The notes beneath the pieces were generated by a model. It was given only the letters and a program-made list of their open reading frames with translations. It was not told the origin of the DNA and did no database searches. The position numbers and the translations under genes were made by a program. From the NCBI RefSeq assembly GCF_003026105.1, contig NZ_PYNW01000001.1, positions 372,001-436,000 on the forward strand: DNA of 64,000 nt, written 5' to 3'. Source of the DNA: Photobacterium sp. GB-56. Lineage in GTDB: Bacteria; Pseudomonadota; Gammaproteobacteria; Enterobacterales; Vibrionaceae. Below, piece by piece: positions 1-10,700 of this stretch. Numbering within the stretch: the stretch's first letter is position 1; each line of letters begins with the position of its first letter.

Positions 1-3000
1 TGAGATCAATAGGCTGATCTTCATGGCCTTTAAGGTTTTTAACCGAGAGTTTTGGCGCATCCGCTTCAGGAATAATATTTACTGTGACAAGACGTTGCGA
101 TTCTTCTGTTCGATCGGTACTTTTATCAAGGAACTGATTGCCTTTTTCTGTGCTGAGCGCAGTAATGGTAAAGGTAAATGTGCCTGCTGAGTGTTTCTCA
201 GAAAATATCTTCACATCATTAATTTGATCAGCGTTAATGATTTTGCCGTCGCTAATGATGGTATTACCCAGTTTGAGTGTAATGCCGTCTGGGATCCCTG
301 AAATACGGTATTTAAGGGTTTCTGAACCATCGGTGTCTTGTAGATCCGCCGCAACATTGAGTTGAATGCCATTACTATCATCTTCGACTGCGGTGTACTC
401 GTAATCTTTAGCCTCGTCCCAAATCGCGGCATCAGCATCAGGTAGCACCTTGATAGTGAGATCTTTGGTCAGTGTTTTATCTTGGTTATTGGTTGATATC
501 GTCGCTGTTATTTCAAGCACAACCGTGTCTTGTTGATTAAGCGCAGTATCAGGTGCAGGTTTATAAGTAAGATCACCGTTTGGCTTGTAGAAATCACCTT
601 CGCTAATAAAGTCGGTAAGGGTAATTACGCCATTTGTTGCCGTTAGCAAATTGCCATCTAAATACAGCTGTCCACCCGCTAATGAGCTTTCACTGATTGT
701 GATAGTGCTAAGTGATTCATTCTGGTCAATATCACCAAGGAATACTTGAATAGTGAGTGGGTTACTCATACTGTCTTCAAGTGTCTGCTCTGCATTCACC
801 TCAATACGACCAGGATCATCTGCAAATGATAGTTTCTTGGTTCTTACTGCAGTGTCACCGTCGCTGTCTTTGACGGTGTAGCTGAAATCATCACTGATTT
901 CGCCACTACTTTCCTTACTGGCAATCGTCTTAATAATGACAGTGCCATCTGCATTAACAGATATAGTGCCATATTTAGTGTGTGGATTCGTTTGGGTATT
1001 TATTAAATCAATTGGATTGCCGTCTGCTGGGTACTCTTTGCCACGATACTTGATACTGACGACCTCACCACCATCAGCACCAGTAACGCCTCTAGATAAT
1101 AGACGTAGCGTCTTATCAACACCCTCAACAACAGCAAGTTGTTCATCAGGACCTGCAACAGGGATATCGTCAGTCACTGTCACTTCAAAAGGTGTGGTGG
1201 CTGACACATCACCATCTACGTCTGTGGCAATGGCGCCAAACTCTAAATTAAGCACACCTTGACTTGATGATGACGGGCGGTCGATCGCTTCGAAAAGCTC
1301 AAATTGCACGGTACCATCTAGATTGACTTTAATACGGAAAATATCATTACCGTTTGCTGTTGCGTTATACCAACCGTTCGTATCTGCTGCGCTAAGTGTG
1401 ATGTTTTCACCACCACTGGTATAGTTTTGACCATTAAACTGCGCAGTATCTAGCTGCACGGAAGCAAGCGCATCACTACTTTGGTTAAAGCTGAGTGTTG
1501 GTGCTGACGTGGTTGATGCATCAACGGCTAAATTATCATCCAGTAAGTCATTTTCGTGAACGTTAAGGTTACTGTTGACGGTAATGCTCGGCACTAAGCC
1601 ATCTAAAATACTCACCGTTACGTTTGATGTGCTCGAGCTGCCATCACTGTCTTTCGCTTCAACGGGCAGTAATAAATTAAGTTCGGTATCGTTGCCATTG
1701 GTATGGTCGATAGACTCATTGAGCGTCACTGTAATTGTTGCATTTGCTGCACTACCCGATGGAACTGCACCAATATCTGATAAATGGACAGAAAAGATCA
1801 CTGTGCCATTAGGCAATGATGCGTTATAGGTGTTACTGCCATCAAATTGCCAAGTTAATGTTTGCCCTTGGTAGGTGATGTTATTGCCATCACTACTTTT
1901 CATCGTACCCGATAAAACAAGATTTAAATCGACGATAGGATCTTGCCCTGCGGTTACTGTGATTGTGGCGTCTGCTTGGTTTGAACTACCTGCTGGTGAA
2001 GAAGCACTCATCGGCGTTTCTGATATTTCTATTGACGTTGTATTAATAACAGGGGCATTACCATCAACAATGACAACATCGATAGCCGTTTGGTTAATAT
2101 CTCCGTCGTTGTCTTTAATAAAGACCGGAATAGAAATAGTTAATTCATCGTTTACGCTGGTTTGATCCAGTGCCTGATGCAGGGTAAAAACATAGTCAAC
2201 GGTTGAGTTTGCTTCTGCATCTGGGCGAGAAGATAAGCTTATTTCAAAGACTTTACCTGAGCTTGTTCTTGCTTCAATAGTTTGATTATCATTAGAGATC
2301 ACATAAGAAATCGCTTTTCCACCACTGGTTAAACCGGTTGGTAGTTGGCTTAAATCAAAATACAGTGGACTTTGCTCTGTGGTGCCATTTAAACCATCAC
2401 TACCAATGGTGACGGTGATCGTGCCTGTTTGTTGCAATGGTTGATTAGGTTGATTAGGTTGATTTGACGGATTAGATAGATCCGTTTCTTTAAACTCTAA
2501 TTGCCCAGATGCGGCTAATACTGGATTCGCGCCATCTTCGATAACCCAATCAAATTTCCCTGTTGGAGTAGCAGTACCATCACTGTCAACGGCATCAATA
2601 AACAGAGGTAGGGTGATAGCATCAGCTAAACCTTGTTGATTGAGAGGGAAGTGTTGTACCAAGGTGACAGTACCCGTCGCGTTATCGCCTGAGGCGGTTG
2701 CCGATAAACTCAAGGTAAAAATAGTATCGCCACCCGCTTTGGCGGTGATTGTTTTACCATCCATGCTGACGGTGTAACTAAGCGATGATGGTGAGATACC
2801 AGAATACAAATTTAGTGCTTCAAGTGCCGTTATTGTCTGGGAATTAAATGTTAGGCTACTTGGATCAGGATTATCTGCTCCAGCTTGTACAGTAAACTCA
2901 CCCTTGTAGGTAGCGCTTCCAGCTGAAATCACACTTTCAACCGTCTTTGCATTATCATCGAGTATGACATTGGCAAGACCATCTTTAACTGAAATTGTAA

Positions 3001-6000
3001 GGCTTGCATTGTTCTCGTATTGATCTTTATCTGAAGCGACGTAATCAATGAAAAGGTTGATATCACCTTGGCTATGATTAAGATTGCGATTGGCGGTAAA
3101 TGTCCATTCGCCATCACTATTGATGGTGAACTTTCCTTCAGGAAGATCAAAGGAAACCGATGTGTTATTCAGTGCCTTTGTCTCTCCATTAATAGTGATA
3201 CTTTTAACGAAAAGAGAAGCATCGACATCCACATCATTGGTTAGCACATTACCTGTAACAACGTTGCCTTCAATAACGTCACTCGTATCATCGACAATCT
3301 CAGGTGCGGCATCTTGAATATTGATCTCGATTGGCATGATGACAGTTTCACTCGTACCATCATTATCCGTTTGAATACCGTCAATGAAGATCACTGTTTC
3401 AGTATTAGGGTTGCCGGGGGAGTGATCAATGGCAGCACTTAATGTTGTTTTTACTGTTTGAGTGCTAGGGTCAATAACCGCAGTGAGTACGGTTGTGGTG
3501 GCTGTTTGTACGGTTAGCGTTAAGCCGTCAGCAGAAATAGTAACGGTAACGTCTTTACCATTAGAAGTTAACTGTTCTAAAGCACTCTGCGCTGCGCCGA
3601 AAGTAAATTCGGCGAATTCAATATTAATCGTTGAGCTTGATTCAATTGAAGATTCCGTTTCAAGCGCTTTTTCAGAGAAAGTCATATCGCTAGAGTTAGC
3701 GAATGTGGGCATATCGTCACTGGCAGTATTACCTGCAGCGTCTGTAACTGTGGCGATCATCTGCCAAGTTTGCTGTGGATCTAATTGATATAATTCAATG
3801 TTATCTATACGCCAATTGCCTGAGTTATCTACTGATGTTGTCAGAGATACAGTATCTACTCCGTCACTAAAGGTAACGGTTATCTTATCGCCAGCTTGGG
3901 TACCTGTTGTTGAACCTTGCAAGTAAGGTACTTGACCATTTTTTAATGCCGAGACATTTAAGCCTCCTTGCTGGTAACTGCTTGTATCAATATCAATAGT
4001 AAGTACTGACGTATCTTTGATGATGGTATTGCTTGTTTCTTTAGTATTACCTGCGATATCAATCACTTCTGTGGTAACGGTTAACTCGCCTTCAGAAAAA
4101 GCTGATAAATCAACATCATCAATTTGCCATGCACCATTGATAACCGAAGTGGACAGGGTGAGAGTTTTACTATTGTTATCCGTTACTTTTACTGTGACTG
4201 GTTGATTATCTTCAACAAAATCAACGTCACCAAACAGAGTGGTTTTAGCATCGATTTCAGCTTTATTTAAAAAGCTATCGCCATTAGCTTCAAAGTTCGC
4301 CGTGATTTCAGCAAGGGTATCTTTGGTAATGGTATCAGTGGCCGAGGTTGTATTACCTGCAATATCGGTCGCTGTGGTCGTAACGGTGAGTTGACCTTCA
4401 GCGAGTGTCGTGAGATCGGCGTCATTTACTGTCCACTTTCCGTTATTTACCGTCGTGGTATAAATTTTTTCAGTACCATTGCTATCTGTGATGGTAATAG
4501 AAACGGTTTGTCCGTCTTCTATATTTTCAACAGCGCCAAATAAATTGGTTATGGGGGTTTCAACGGCGTTGAGATACGTATCGCCTTTACCATCAACGCT
4601 GGTCGTAATATTTGCCGCAGTATCTTTGATGATAGTGTTGGTAGCAGAGGCTGGGTTGCCCGCAATATCAGTAGTTTCAGCGAGAACGGTTATTTCACCG
4701 TCTGTTAAATTTGTTAAGTCGGCATTGTTAACTGTCCATTTACCTGCGCTAACAGTACCTTCAAAGGTTTTCTCTAAGCCTTGGCTGTCAGTGACGGTAA
4801 TAGTCACGGTTTGTCCATCTTCAATATTGGCGATAGTGCCAAACAGCTCAGTCGTTGATATTTCGGCTTGATTAAGGAAGCGATCACCGTTGCCTTCAAA
4901 ATCCGCCGTAATAGTCGCTAAGGTATCTTTGATGATGGTGTCTGTGGCTGATACTTGGTTACCTGCAAGATCAACAGTAGCAGCGATGACAGTGAGCTCA
5001 CCTTCGCTAAGTCCTGTTAAGTCAGCATTATCAACTGTCCAATTACCATTAATGACGGTGGTGGTATAGATTTTTTCTAATCCGTTACTATCGGTGATGG
5101 TAATGGTAATGAACTGACCATCTTCGACATTTTCGATCTTACCCAATAAATTGGTAACTGGAATTTCAACGCGGTTGAGATACTCATCGCCTTTACCATC
5201 AAAATCGGCGCTAATACCAGTGAATGTGTCTTTGGTAATAGTGTTGGAAGCAGACGATGTGTTACCAGCAAGATCAACTGTTTCAGCATTGACTGTCAGT
5301 TCACCTTCAGCGAAATCGGTTAAGTCGGCATCTTTTATTGTCCATTTGCCATCAATCACCGTGGTTTCGAACGACTTTTCTAGGCCGTTACTATCGGTGA
5401 CTTTAATTGCAACGGTTTGACCATCTTCAACATTGGATACCGAGCCAAAAAGATCGGTCACAGAGATTTCATCACGATTAAGATACTCATCCCCCTTACC
5501 ATCAAAGTTAGCCGTAATGGTAGAAAGGGTATCTTTGATAATGGTGTTGGTGGTAGACGCTGGGTTGCCTGCAACATCAATAACTTCAGCAGTAACGGTT
5601 AACTCGCCCTCTGCAAGTGCAGATAAATCAACATCATCAATTTGCCATGCACCGCTTATGACTGTAGTGGTCAGGGTGAGAGTTTTACCATTGCTATCTG
5701 TTACTTTTACTGTGACTGGTTGATTGTCTTCAACAAAATCAATGTCACCAAACAGAGTGGTTTTAGCGTCGATTTCGGCTTTATTTAAAAAGCTATCGCC
5801 ATTAGCATCAAAGCTCGCTGTAATTTCAGCAAGGGTATCTTTGATTATGGTGTTAGTGGCTGATGTTATATTACCTGCAATATCGGTGGCTGTGGTCGTA
5901 ACGGTGAGTTGACCTTCAGCAAGCGTTGTGAGATCGGCGTCATTTACTGTCCATTTACCATTATTAACAGTGGCGGTGTAAATTTTCTCGGCACCGCTGC

Positions 6001-7432
6001 TATCTGCGATAGCAATAGTCACTGTTTGTCCGTCTTCTATATTTTCAACAGCGCCAAATAAATCGGTTATGGGTGTTTCAACGGCGTTGATGTACGCATC
6101 GCCTTTACCATCAACGCTGGTCGTAATATTTGCCGCAGTATCTTTGATAATAGTGTTGGTAGCAGAGGCTGGGTTGCCAGCAATATCGGTAGTTTCAGCG
6201 AGAATGGTTAGTTCACCGTCTGCTAAATCGGTTAAGTCGGCATTACTAACTGTCCATTTCCCAGCGCTAACAGTACTTTCAAAGGTTTTCTCTAAGCCTT
6301 GGCTGTCAGTGACGGTAATAGTCACGGTTTGTCCATCTTCAATATTCGCGATACTGCCAAACAGCTCAGTCGTTGAGACTTCGGCTTGATTGAGGAAGCG
6401 ATCACCGTTGCCGTCAAAATCAGTCGTAATAGTGGCTAAGGTATCTTTGATGATGGTGCTGGTGGCGGAAGCAGGATTTCCCGCAATATCGACGGCTTCT
6501 GCTAGAACAGTGAGTTCACCTTCAGCAAGAGAAGAAAGATCAGCATTATTTATTTGCCAAGCAGCATCATCATTGGCGGTTTCAAAGTGTAGTGTTTTAC
6601 CTTGGCTATCGGTTATGGTGATAAATATTGGTTGATCATGTTCAACAAAATTTATCTCACCGAATAAATCACTATTTGTAATTTCAGATAGGTTTAAGTA
6701 ATTATCACCTTTACCGTCAATTTTTGCGTTTATTTCAGCAAAGGTATCTTTGATTGTTGTGTCTTTGGCATCAACAACATTGCCGTAGAAGTCAGTAACA
6801 GAGGCATAAATAGAAAGCTCACCTTCAGCAAGAGAGCTCAAGTCTTGATGATTAACTATCCATTTTTGATTTTGTACGACTGCACTGGCAGTGAATACTT
6901 TGCCGTTAATATCTGTCACAGTAACGATAACTATTCTGCCATCTTCAATATCAATAGCGTCGCCCAGTAGTACCGCAGAAGGTGTTTCAAATCGGCTTTT
7001 ATAACCATCGTTACCATCAATAATGGAGGCGGTTAACAACGCAGAAGCTTTAAGGGAAGGGATAGCATCTGCAACAGATTCATTCTCTGCTTTTTGAACG
7101 GATGTTATTGAACGTGTACTAAATCCCGCTTTGGGCAAGGTTTCAGCTAATGTGGCTTTTATCTGAGAAATAAAAGAAGCGCTATTGCTTGATAGCGGCT
7201 CTTGGCCAATATTGGTATCAAGAAAAAACTGGGTACGATGCGAAGAGCTCTCGATAACAGGGGCATCATCTTGGTGGGTTTGTGTTTTTAAAATGTCATT
7301 GATGTAGGCTCTTTCTTTGATGAAAGGAATCGACTGATCAATAATTTCTGAAGCTGGAATTTGAACCCATTCGCCTGACTCTGTAATTTTCCAGATAATG
7401 CCTTCAATAACAACATACATCATTGGCTTCAT
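1..7432 (-). CDS. giant repeat-rich surface adhesin, C-terminus beyond window (partial)
   Basis: One minus-strand reading frame runs from an ATG at 7432 off the left edge (at least 2,477 codons). I translated it and met no stop. There is no Sec signal peptide; the protein starts MKPMMYVVIEG. From about residue 120 to 1140 it consists of tandem ~101-residue Ig-like units, with signatures such as TDIAGNTTSATDTI, GNGD-FLN-EI and KDT at unit joints. A diverged unit reaches ~1240. After that come longer domains of the type found in type I-secreted adhesins: repeated D-x-P-x-I joints, VCBS/cadherin-like sequences and an NQPNQP linker. The secretion signal and any calcium-binding RTX repeats would lie outside the window. 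The likely role is a LapA/BapA-like cell-surface adhesin; that is inference from architecture. The ATG at 7423 has a better-spaced AAGGA and is an alternative start. Confidence 0.85.
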   Translation of the reverse strand, partial: MKPMMYVVIEGIIWKITESGEWVQIPASEIIDQSIPFIKERAYINDILKTQTHQDDAPVIESSSHRTQFFLDTNIGQEPLSSNSASFISQIKATLAETLPKAGFSTRSITSVQKAENESVADAIPSLKASALLTASIIDGNDGYKSRFETPSAVLLGDAIDIEDGRIVIVTVTDINGKVFTASAVVQNQKWIVNHQDLSSLAEGELSIYASVTDFYGNVVDAKDTTIKDTFAEINAKIDGKGDNYLNLSEITNSDLFGEINFVEHDQPIFITITDSQGKTLHFETANDDAAWQINNADLSSLAEGELTVLAEAVDIAGNPASATSTIIKDTLATITTDFDGNGDRFLNQAEVSTTELFGSIANIEDGQTVTITVTDSQGLEKTFESTVSAGKWTVSNADLTDLADGELTILAETTDIAGNPASATNTIIKDTAANITTSVDGKGDAYINAVETPITDLFGAVENIEDGQTVTIAIADSSGAEKIYTATVNNGKWTVNDADLTTLAEGQLTVTTTATDIAGNITSATNTIIKDTLAEITASFDANGDSFLNKAEIDAKTTLFGDIDFVEDNQPVTVKVTDSNGKTLTLTTTVISGAWQIDDVDLSALAEGELTVTAEVIDVAGNPASTTNTIIKDTLSTITANFDGKGDEYLNRDEISVTDLFGSVSNVEDGQTVAIKVTDSNGLEKSFETTVIDGKWTIKDADLTDFAEGELTVNAETVDLAGNTSSASNTITKDTFTGISADFDGKGDEYLNRVEIPVTNLLGKIENVEDGQFITITITDSNGLEKIYTTTVINGNWTVDNADLTGLSEGELTVIAATVDLAGNQVSATDTIIKDTLATITADFEGNGDRFLNQAEISTTELFGTIANIEDGQTVTITVTDSQGLEKTFEGTVSAGKWTVNNADLTNLTDGEITVLAETTDIAGNPASATNTIIKDTAANITTSVDGKGDTYLNAVETPITNLFGAVENIEDGQTVSITITDSNGTEKIYTTTVNNGKWTVNDADLTTLAEGQLTVTTTATDIAGNTTSATDTITKDTLAEITANFEANGDSFLNKAEIDAKTTLFGDVDFVEDNQPVTVKVTDNNSKTLTLSTSVINGAWQIDDVDLSAFSEGELTVTTEVIDIAGNTKETSNTIIKDTSVLTIDIDTSSYQQGGLNVSALKNGQVPYLQGSTTGTQAGDKITVTFSDGVDTVSLTTSVDNSGNWRIDNIELYQLDPQQTWQMIATVTDAAGNTASDDMPTFANSSDMTFSEKALETESSIESSSTINIEFAEFTFGAAQSALEQLTSNGKDVTVTISADGLTLTVQTATTTVLTAVIDPSTQTVKTTLSAAIDHSPGNPNTETVIFIDGIQTDNDGTSETVIMPIEINIQDAAPEIVDDTSDVIEGNVVTGNVLTNDVDVDASLFVKSITINGETKALNNTSVSFDLPEGKFTINSDGEWTFTANRNLNHSQGDINLFIDYVASDKDQYENNASLTISVKDGLANVILDDNAKTVESVISAGSATYKGEFTVQAGADNPDPSSLTFNSQTITALEALNLYSGISPSSLSYTVSMDGKTITAKAGGDTIFTLSLSATASGDNATGTVTLVQHFPLNQQGLADAITLPLFIDAVDSDGTATPTGKFDWVIEDGANPVLAASGQLEFKETDLSNPSNQPNQPNQPLQQTGTITVTIGSDGLNGTTEQSPLYFDLSQLPTGLTSGGKAISYVISNDNQTIEARTSSGKVFEISLSSRPDAEANSTVDYVFTLHQALDQTSVNDELTISIPVFIKDNDGDINQTAIDVVIVDGNAPVINTTSIEISETPMSASSPAGSSNQADATITVTAGQDPIVDLNLVLSGTMKSSDGNNITYQGQTLTWQFDGSNTYNASLPNGTVIFSVHLSDIGAVPSGSAANATITVTLNESIDHTNGNDTELNLLLPVEAKDSDGSSSTSNVTVSILDGLVPSITVNSNLNVHENDLLDDNLAVDASTTSAPTLSFNQSSDALASVQLDTAQFNGQNYTSGGENITLSAADTNGWYNATANGNDIFRIKVNLDGTVQFELFEAIDRPSSSSQGVLNLEFGAIATDVDGDVSATTPFEVTVTDDIPVAGPDEQLAVVEGVDKTLRLLSRGVTGADGGEVVSIKYRGKEYPADGNPIDLINTQTNPHTKYGTISVNADGTVIIKTIASKESSGEISDDFSYTVKDSDGDTAVRTKKLSFADDPGRIEVNAEQTLEDSMSNPLTIQVFLGDIDQNESLSTITISESSLAGGQLYLDGNLLTATNGVITLTDFISEGDFYKPNGDLTYKPAPDTALNQQDTVVLEITATISTNNQDKTLTKDLTIKVLPDADAAIWDEAKDYEYTAVEDDSNGIQLNVAADLQDTDGSETLKYRISGIPDGITLKLGNTIISDGKIINADQINDVKIFSEKHSAGTFTFTITALSTEKGNQFLDKSTDRTEESQRLVTVNIIPEADAPKLSVKNLKGHEDQPIDL
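2439..2465. repeat. three 9-bp repeats inside the adhesin gene
   Basis: The sequence is ggttgatta, ggttgatta, ggttgattt. On the coding strand it gives a short N-Q-P repeat linker between two large domains. Being in frame (9 bp), copy-number slippage would lengthen or shorten the linker without a frameshift. Confidence 0.8.
4010..4918 (-). repeat. higher-order duplication, copy 1 (three Ig-like units)
   Basis: These three units match the block at 5524-6436 at DNA level far better than they match their immediate neighbours. The offset is constant at about 1,514-1,520 bp, which is five units. Long runs are identical, for example around 4381-4430 against 5901-5950. Confidence 0.85.
5524..6436 (-). 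repeat. higher-order duplication, copy 2 (three Ig-like units)
   Basis: Partner of the block at 4010-4918. The order of unit subtypes is the same in both blocks, so the event copied a multi-unit segment rather than single units. Confidence 0.85.
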
Positions 7433-7482
7433 CCTTGGCCCCTGTCTTTTTATTCTTATTGTAAAATCAATATTTTGATAAG

Positions 7483-7513
7483 TATTTGTATCAAAAAACT
7501 ATTGATACAAATA
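7483..7513. promoter_or_regulatory. perfect 12-bp palindrome upstream of the adhesin
   Basis: Arms TATTTGTATCAA (7483-7494) and TTGATACAAATA (7502-7513) flank a 7-bp spacer, 51-81 bp before the adhesin ATG. A further TTGATA half-site lies at 7475-7480. The position suits an operator or a 5'-UTR hairpin. The rest of the gap 7433-7751 is AT-rich, and I see no clear -35/-10 pair. Confidence 0.6.
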
Positions 7514-7703
7514 TCTATATTAGAGTTAAAAATATCTTAAAAACATTAAATTAACATAATAGTTTTATCAGTAACTACTTTTTGTGATCTTAGTTCATGA
7601 TTTTTCGCTAAAAGGTAATGTGATTGTTATTATGTTGTTCTGTTTTAACAGATATATTAAGAGGGTTCTAAAAGGGAAGTGAAACGAGAGTGGTTCTTAA
7701 TAT

Positions 7704-7734
7704 ACGTACTGCTATCGGTTTAATAGCAGTACGT
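7704..7734. terminator. hairpin downstream of the mscK-like gene
   Basis: A perfect 12-bp stem, ACGTACTGCTAT (7704-7715) with ATAGCAGTACGT (7723-7734), has a 7-nt loop. It starts 18 bp past the mscK stop on the minus strand. No strong T-run follows, so it is either a weak terminator or an RNA-stabilising hairpin. Confidence 0.5.
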
Positions 7735-7751
7735 GAAGATATGATTAAATG

Positions 7752-10700
7752 TTATTTGCCACTGGCGGGATGAAATTGCTGGCCTTTCATTGTTACTTCT
7801 AACTGCGGCGATGCTATATCAATATGATTTTTAATGAACTTGTTCTTAATTCGGCAGTGGAGGTCATGAGTTAAGCTTAACCTATGCCCCGTTTCCGCTG
7901 CATAAGCACGTAATTCAAATTGTTGGCAATTAGCGGTTAAACCTAAGAAGAACACTTCAGGTGCTGGATTATCGAGTACCAGTTCACATTCCTCTGCCGC
8001 TTCAAATAATAATTGTGTTACTAGCTCAGGATCGGCTTTAAATTTCACATTGATTGAAAGATTGACTCGAGTAATTGCATCGGACAACGACCAGTTAATA
8101 AATTGCTCAGTAACAAACGCTTTATTAGGCACGATCACTTCTTTTCTATCCCAGTCCACAATCGTAGTTGCGCGGGTTTTTATTTTCGCGACTACGCCTG
8201 TGAGATCGCGAATTGTCACTGTATCACCAATACGTATTGGTTTTTCAAACAAGATAATTAAGCCAGAAATGAAGTTGGCAAATATCTCCTGCATACCAAA
8301 ACCAATACCGACACCAAGGGCCGCGACTAGCCATTGCATCTTGCTCCAGTCAAAACCAATTAATGCCGAGCCGACAATAATCCCGATGAAAATGGCTAAA
8401 TAACGAGTAACAGAAGTAATCGCATAACCCGTACCTGGGCTTAAATCAAGATGCTGCAGAATAAGCAGCTCCATCGCACCGGGTAAATCGCGTGCCAAAA
8501 TAACCGTTAAACCAAAAGCAAATACTGCCAGCAAAACACTTTGTAACGTAATAGTATGTAGCTCTTCAATGCCGTTGATGGTATTGGTTACATCCCATAG
8601 CGTGACACCTTCTAATAGTGATGTGGCTTGATAAAAGTCGGAAAACAGCCAACTTAAAATAAACAGATAGATCAGTGATAATAGCGAGCGTAATAAACGC
8701 AGTGATTGAGCACTGATTTTATCTAAGTCTACTTTCGGCTCTTCAATGTCAATGCTGAGATCGTTACTAACGTGGTGATCGTCTTTCTCTTCCAACATTT
8801 CAGCTTGACGCTGAGCAATGATTTCTTGGCGTTTTGCTTTTGCACGTTCAAATGCTAATCGACGTTTTTGTATTAACATCAATCTTTTTATTAAGAAGTA
8901 CACCAGTAAGACGACAACACCAATCACGGCACCTTGCTGAATACGTAGCATGATGGTTTGTGATGTGGCTAAGTACCCATTGAGTGCCGCATAGTTGAGT
9001 ACCTGTGGGGTAATGATGAGTACCCACCAAAAGATATGGTGTCCAATATGGGCTTTTCCTTCAGGCAAATCACCATAGGTCATTGGCATCTTGAGTTTCC
9101 ACAATCGCCAATGGAAAAAACTGATAGCGATATTAGAAATAATAAAAGCTAATCGTCCAAGGGTAGCCGTTGTATCGAGTTCACTTGTTAGCATAGTGAA
9201 TTGCTGCAAGATAAGTGCTGGAATAAACACCATCATTAAGCGTCGATAATTATCTAATGCTTTATTCGTAATTTCTTCAGACCAACCAAAGTGACTGATG
9301 AAAAGTCCATCTTTGCGGCATAACTCTCGAATGAAAAAGAAGACAACCAGTGCATAGGGTAGTGATAGGGCTTGGCCTAAATGGAAAATAAAGGGTAACT
9401 GCCAAGCAAGGCTTAAAGTATAACCAACAACAAATATGATCAGAGGGATTGGCCATGCCAGAAGGAAGGCTATCGCAACATTGGTGTAGCTATAACGGAA
9501 TTTATCTTCAGTGACACGGTTAATTCGTTTGCTGGTTTTTTCTAAATAAAGTACCCAATGCTTTTTGGCAAAATATAGAAATGCAAGCAGTGAAGCAATG
9601 ACAAATATACTAGCAAACAATGAGTAAGGGCTAATAAAGTGCGGGACTTTAACAAGACCTATCCATTGTGTTGGAGAAAAGAACCATTTGATTTTTTCAC
9701 CCATTTGCTTGATGACATCAAAGCTGAGTGGGTTAGTATTGGGTGCCCAAAAAAGTAATTTTGCTGATTCATTTTTAATCTTGATCAGCATGCTATTTAG
9801 GCGATCGAAAATAACTTTAAGCTTGGCTTGTTGGTAAATTAACGTTTCAGACGCTTTATTAATATCACTATATAGTTTGAGATTATCTTGTATTAGCGCG
9901 TGTAAACGATCAATTTGTTGCGGTGATAGATTACTGGTACTGATCTTTTCTTTGTTATTTTTAAGTAAATCAGACTGTTGTTGATAATCATAAAGGCGAA
10001 TTTGATTACGGGCGACATCACGATTAAGTTTATCAATCGGTGGATTTGACGGTAAACTTTGTAATCGGTTACGAAGGTTCTCACTAATAATTGGGCTTAT
10101 TTTAAGCCAATCAGCCATGACTCTTAATGCATCTGCTGTTTGTGTGGTTTCAGTAATTTGCTCATTGGTTGTACTAATAGACTGCTGTGTTTGTTCAATA
10201 TTAGACGTCAGCGCTGCTAGCTCAGAAGACAAATGCTTGTTTAATGTTAACTGCTGTTTAATCACTTCTGGCTGGTTTTGAATATCAGCTTGTAGCTCTT
10301 CATTTTGCTCATCATTTTCAGAAACGTTAGAGCGTAAAACACGATTAAGTGTATTTTGTAAGTTATTACGATATGCCTGATGTGCTTCAATTTGTAAGTT
10401 TTCATATTGCAGATTTAATTTTGCTAACGCACGACGATTACCTGCACTTAGCTGTTCAGCTTCCAGCATAAATAAATGACTAGTCGTATATTGCTCGGCG
10501 ATTTGGAGCAGCATGATAGCTTCTGTGTTATTGCCCCGTTGCGCTTGAGATAGCTCTTTAGTGATACTTTGTTTTTGTGTTCTTAACTTATTGGTTTGGT
10601 AGGAAAAATCGTCAATACCATGCTCAATTTCAATTAAAATATTGCGGTATGACTGGCGTGCTATCTCTAGTTGGATCAGCTTGGTATCTTGCTCTGCAAT

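Larger units (their letters stand above)
4010..6741 (-). repeat. nine tandem ~303-bp Ig-like repeat units
   Basis: The unit joint (plus-strand core gtatctttg, encoding KDT on the minus strand) recurs near 6741, 6436, 6133, 5831, 5524, 5223, 4918, 4615, 4311 and 4010. The spacing is 301-307 bp, about 101 codons. One further diverged unit lies on each side (N-terminal ~6745-7075, C-terminal ~3700-4010). Confidence 0.9.

Noticed and set aside
4010..6741. CRISPR-like periodic repeats
   Set aside because: The period is ~303 bp, in frame and coding throughout, with no short identical repeats separated by unique spacers.
211..7000. Many plus- and minus-strand open frames of 60-130 codons over the adhesin
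   Set aside because: They are shadows of the single long minus-strand frame, which is open from 7432 to base 1 and gives coherent repeat domains. The plus-strand frames mirror the repeat unit and lack ribosome-binding sites.
1..7432. Adhesin as a frameshifted pseudogene
   Set aside because: The frame at the left edge (D-A-P-K-L-S-V... reading) is the same as at the start, and translation is uninterrupted.
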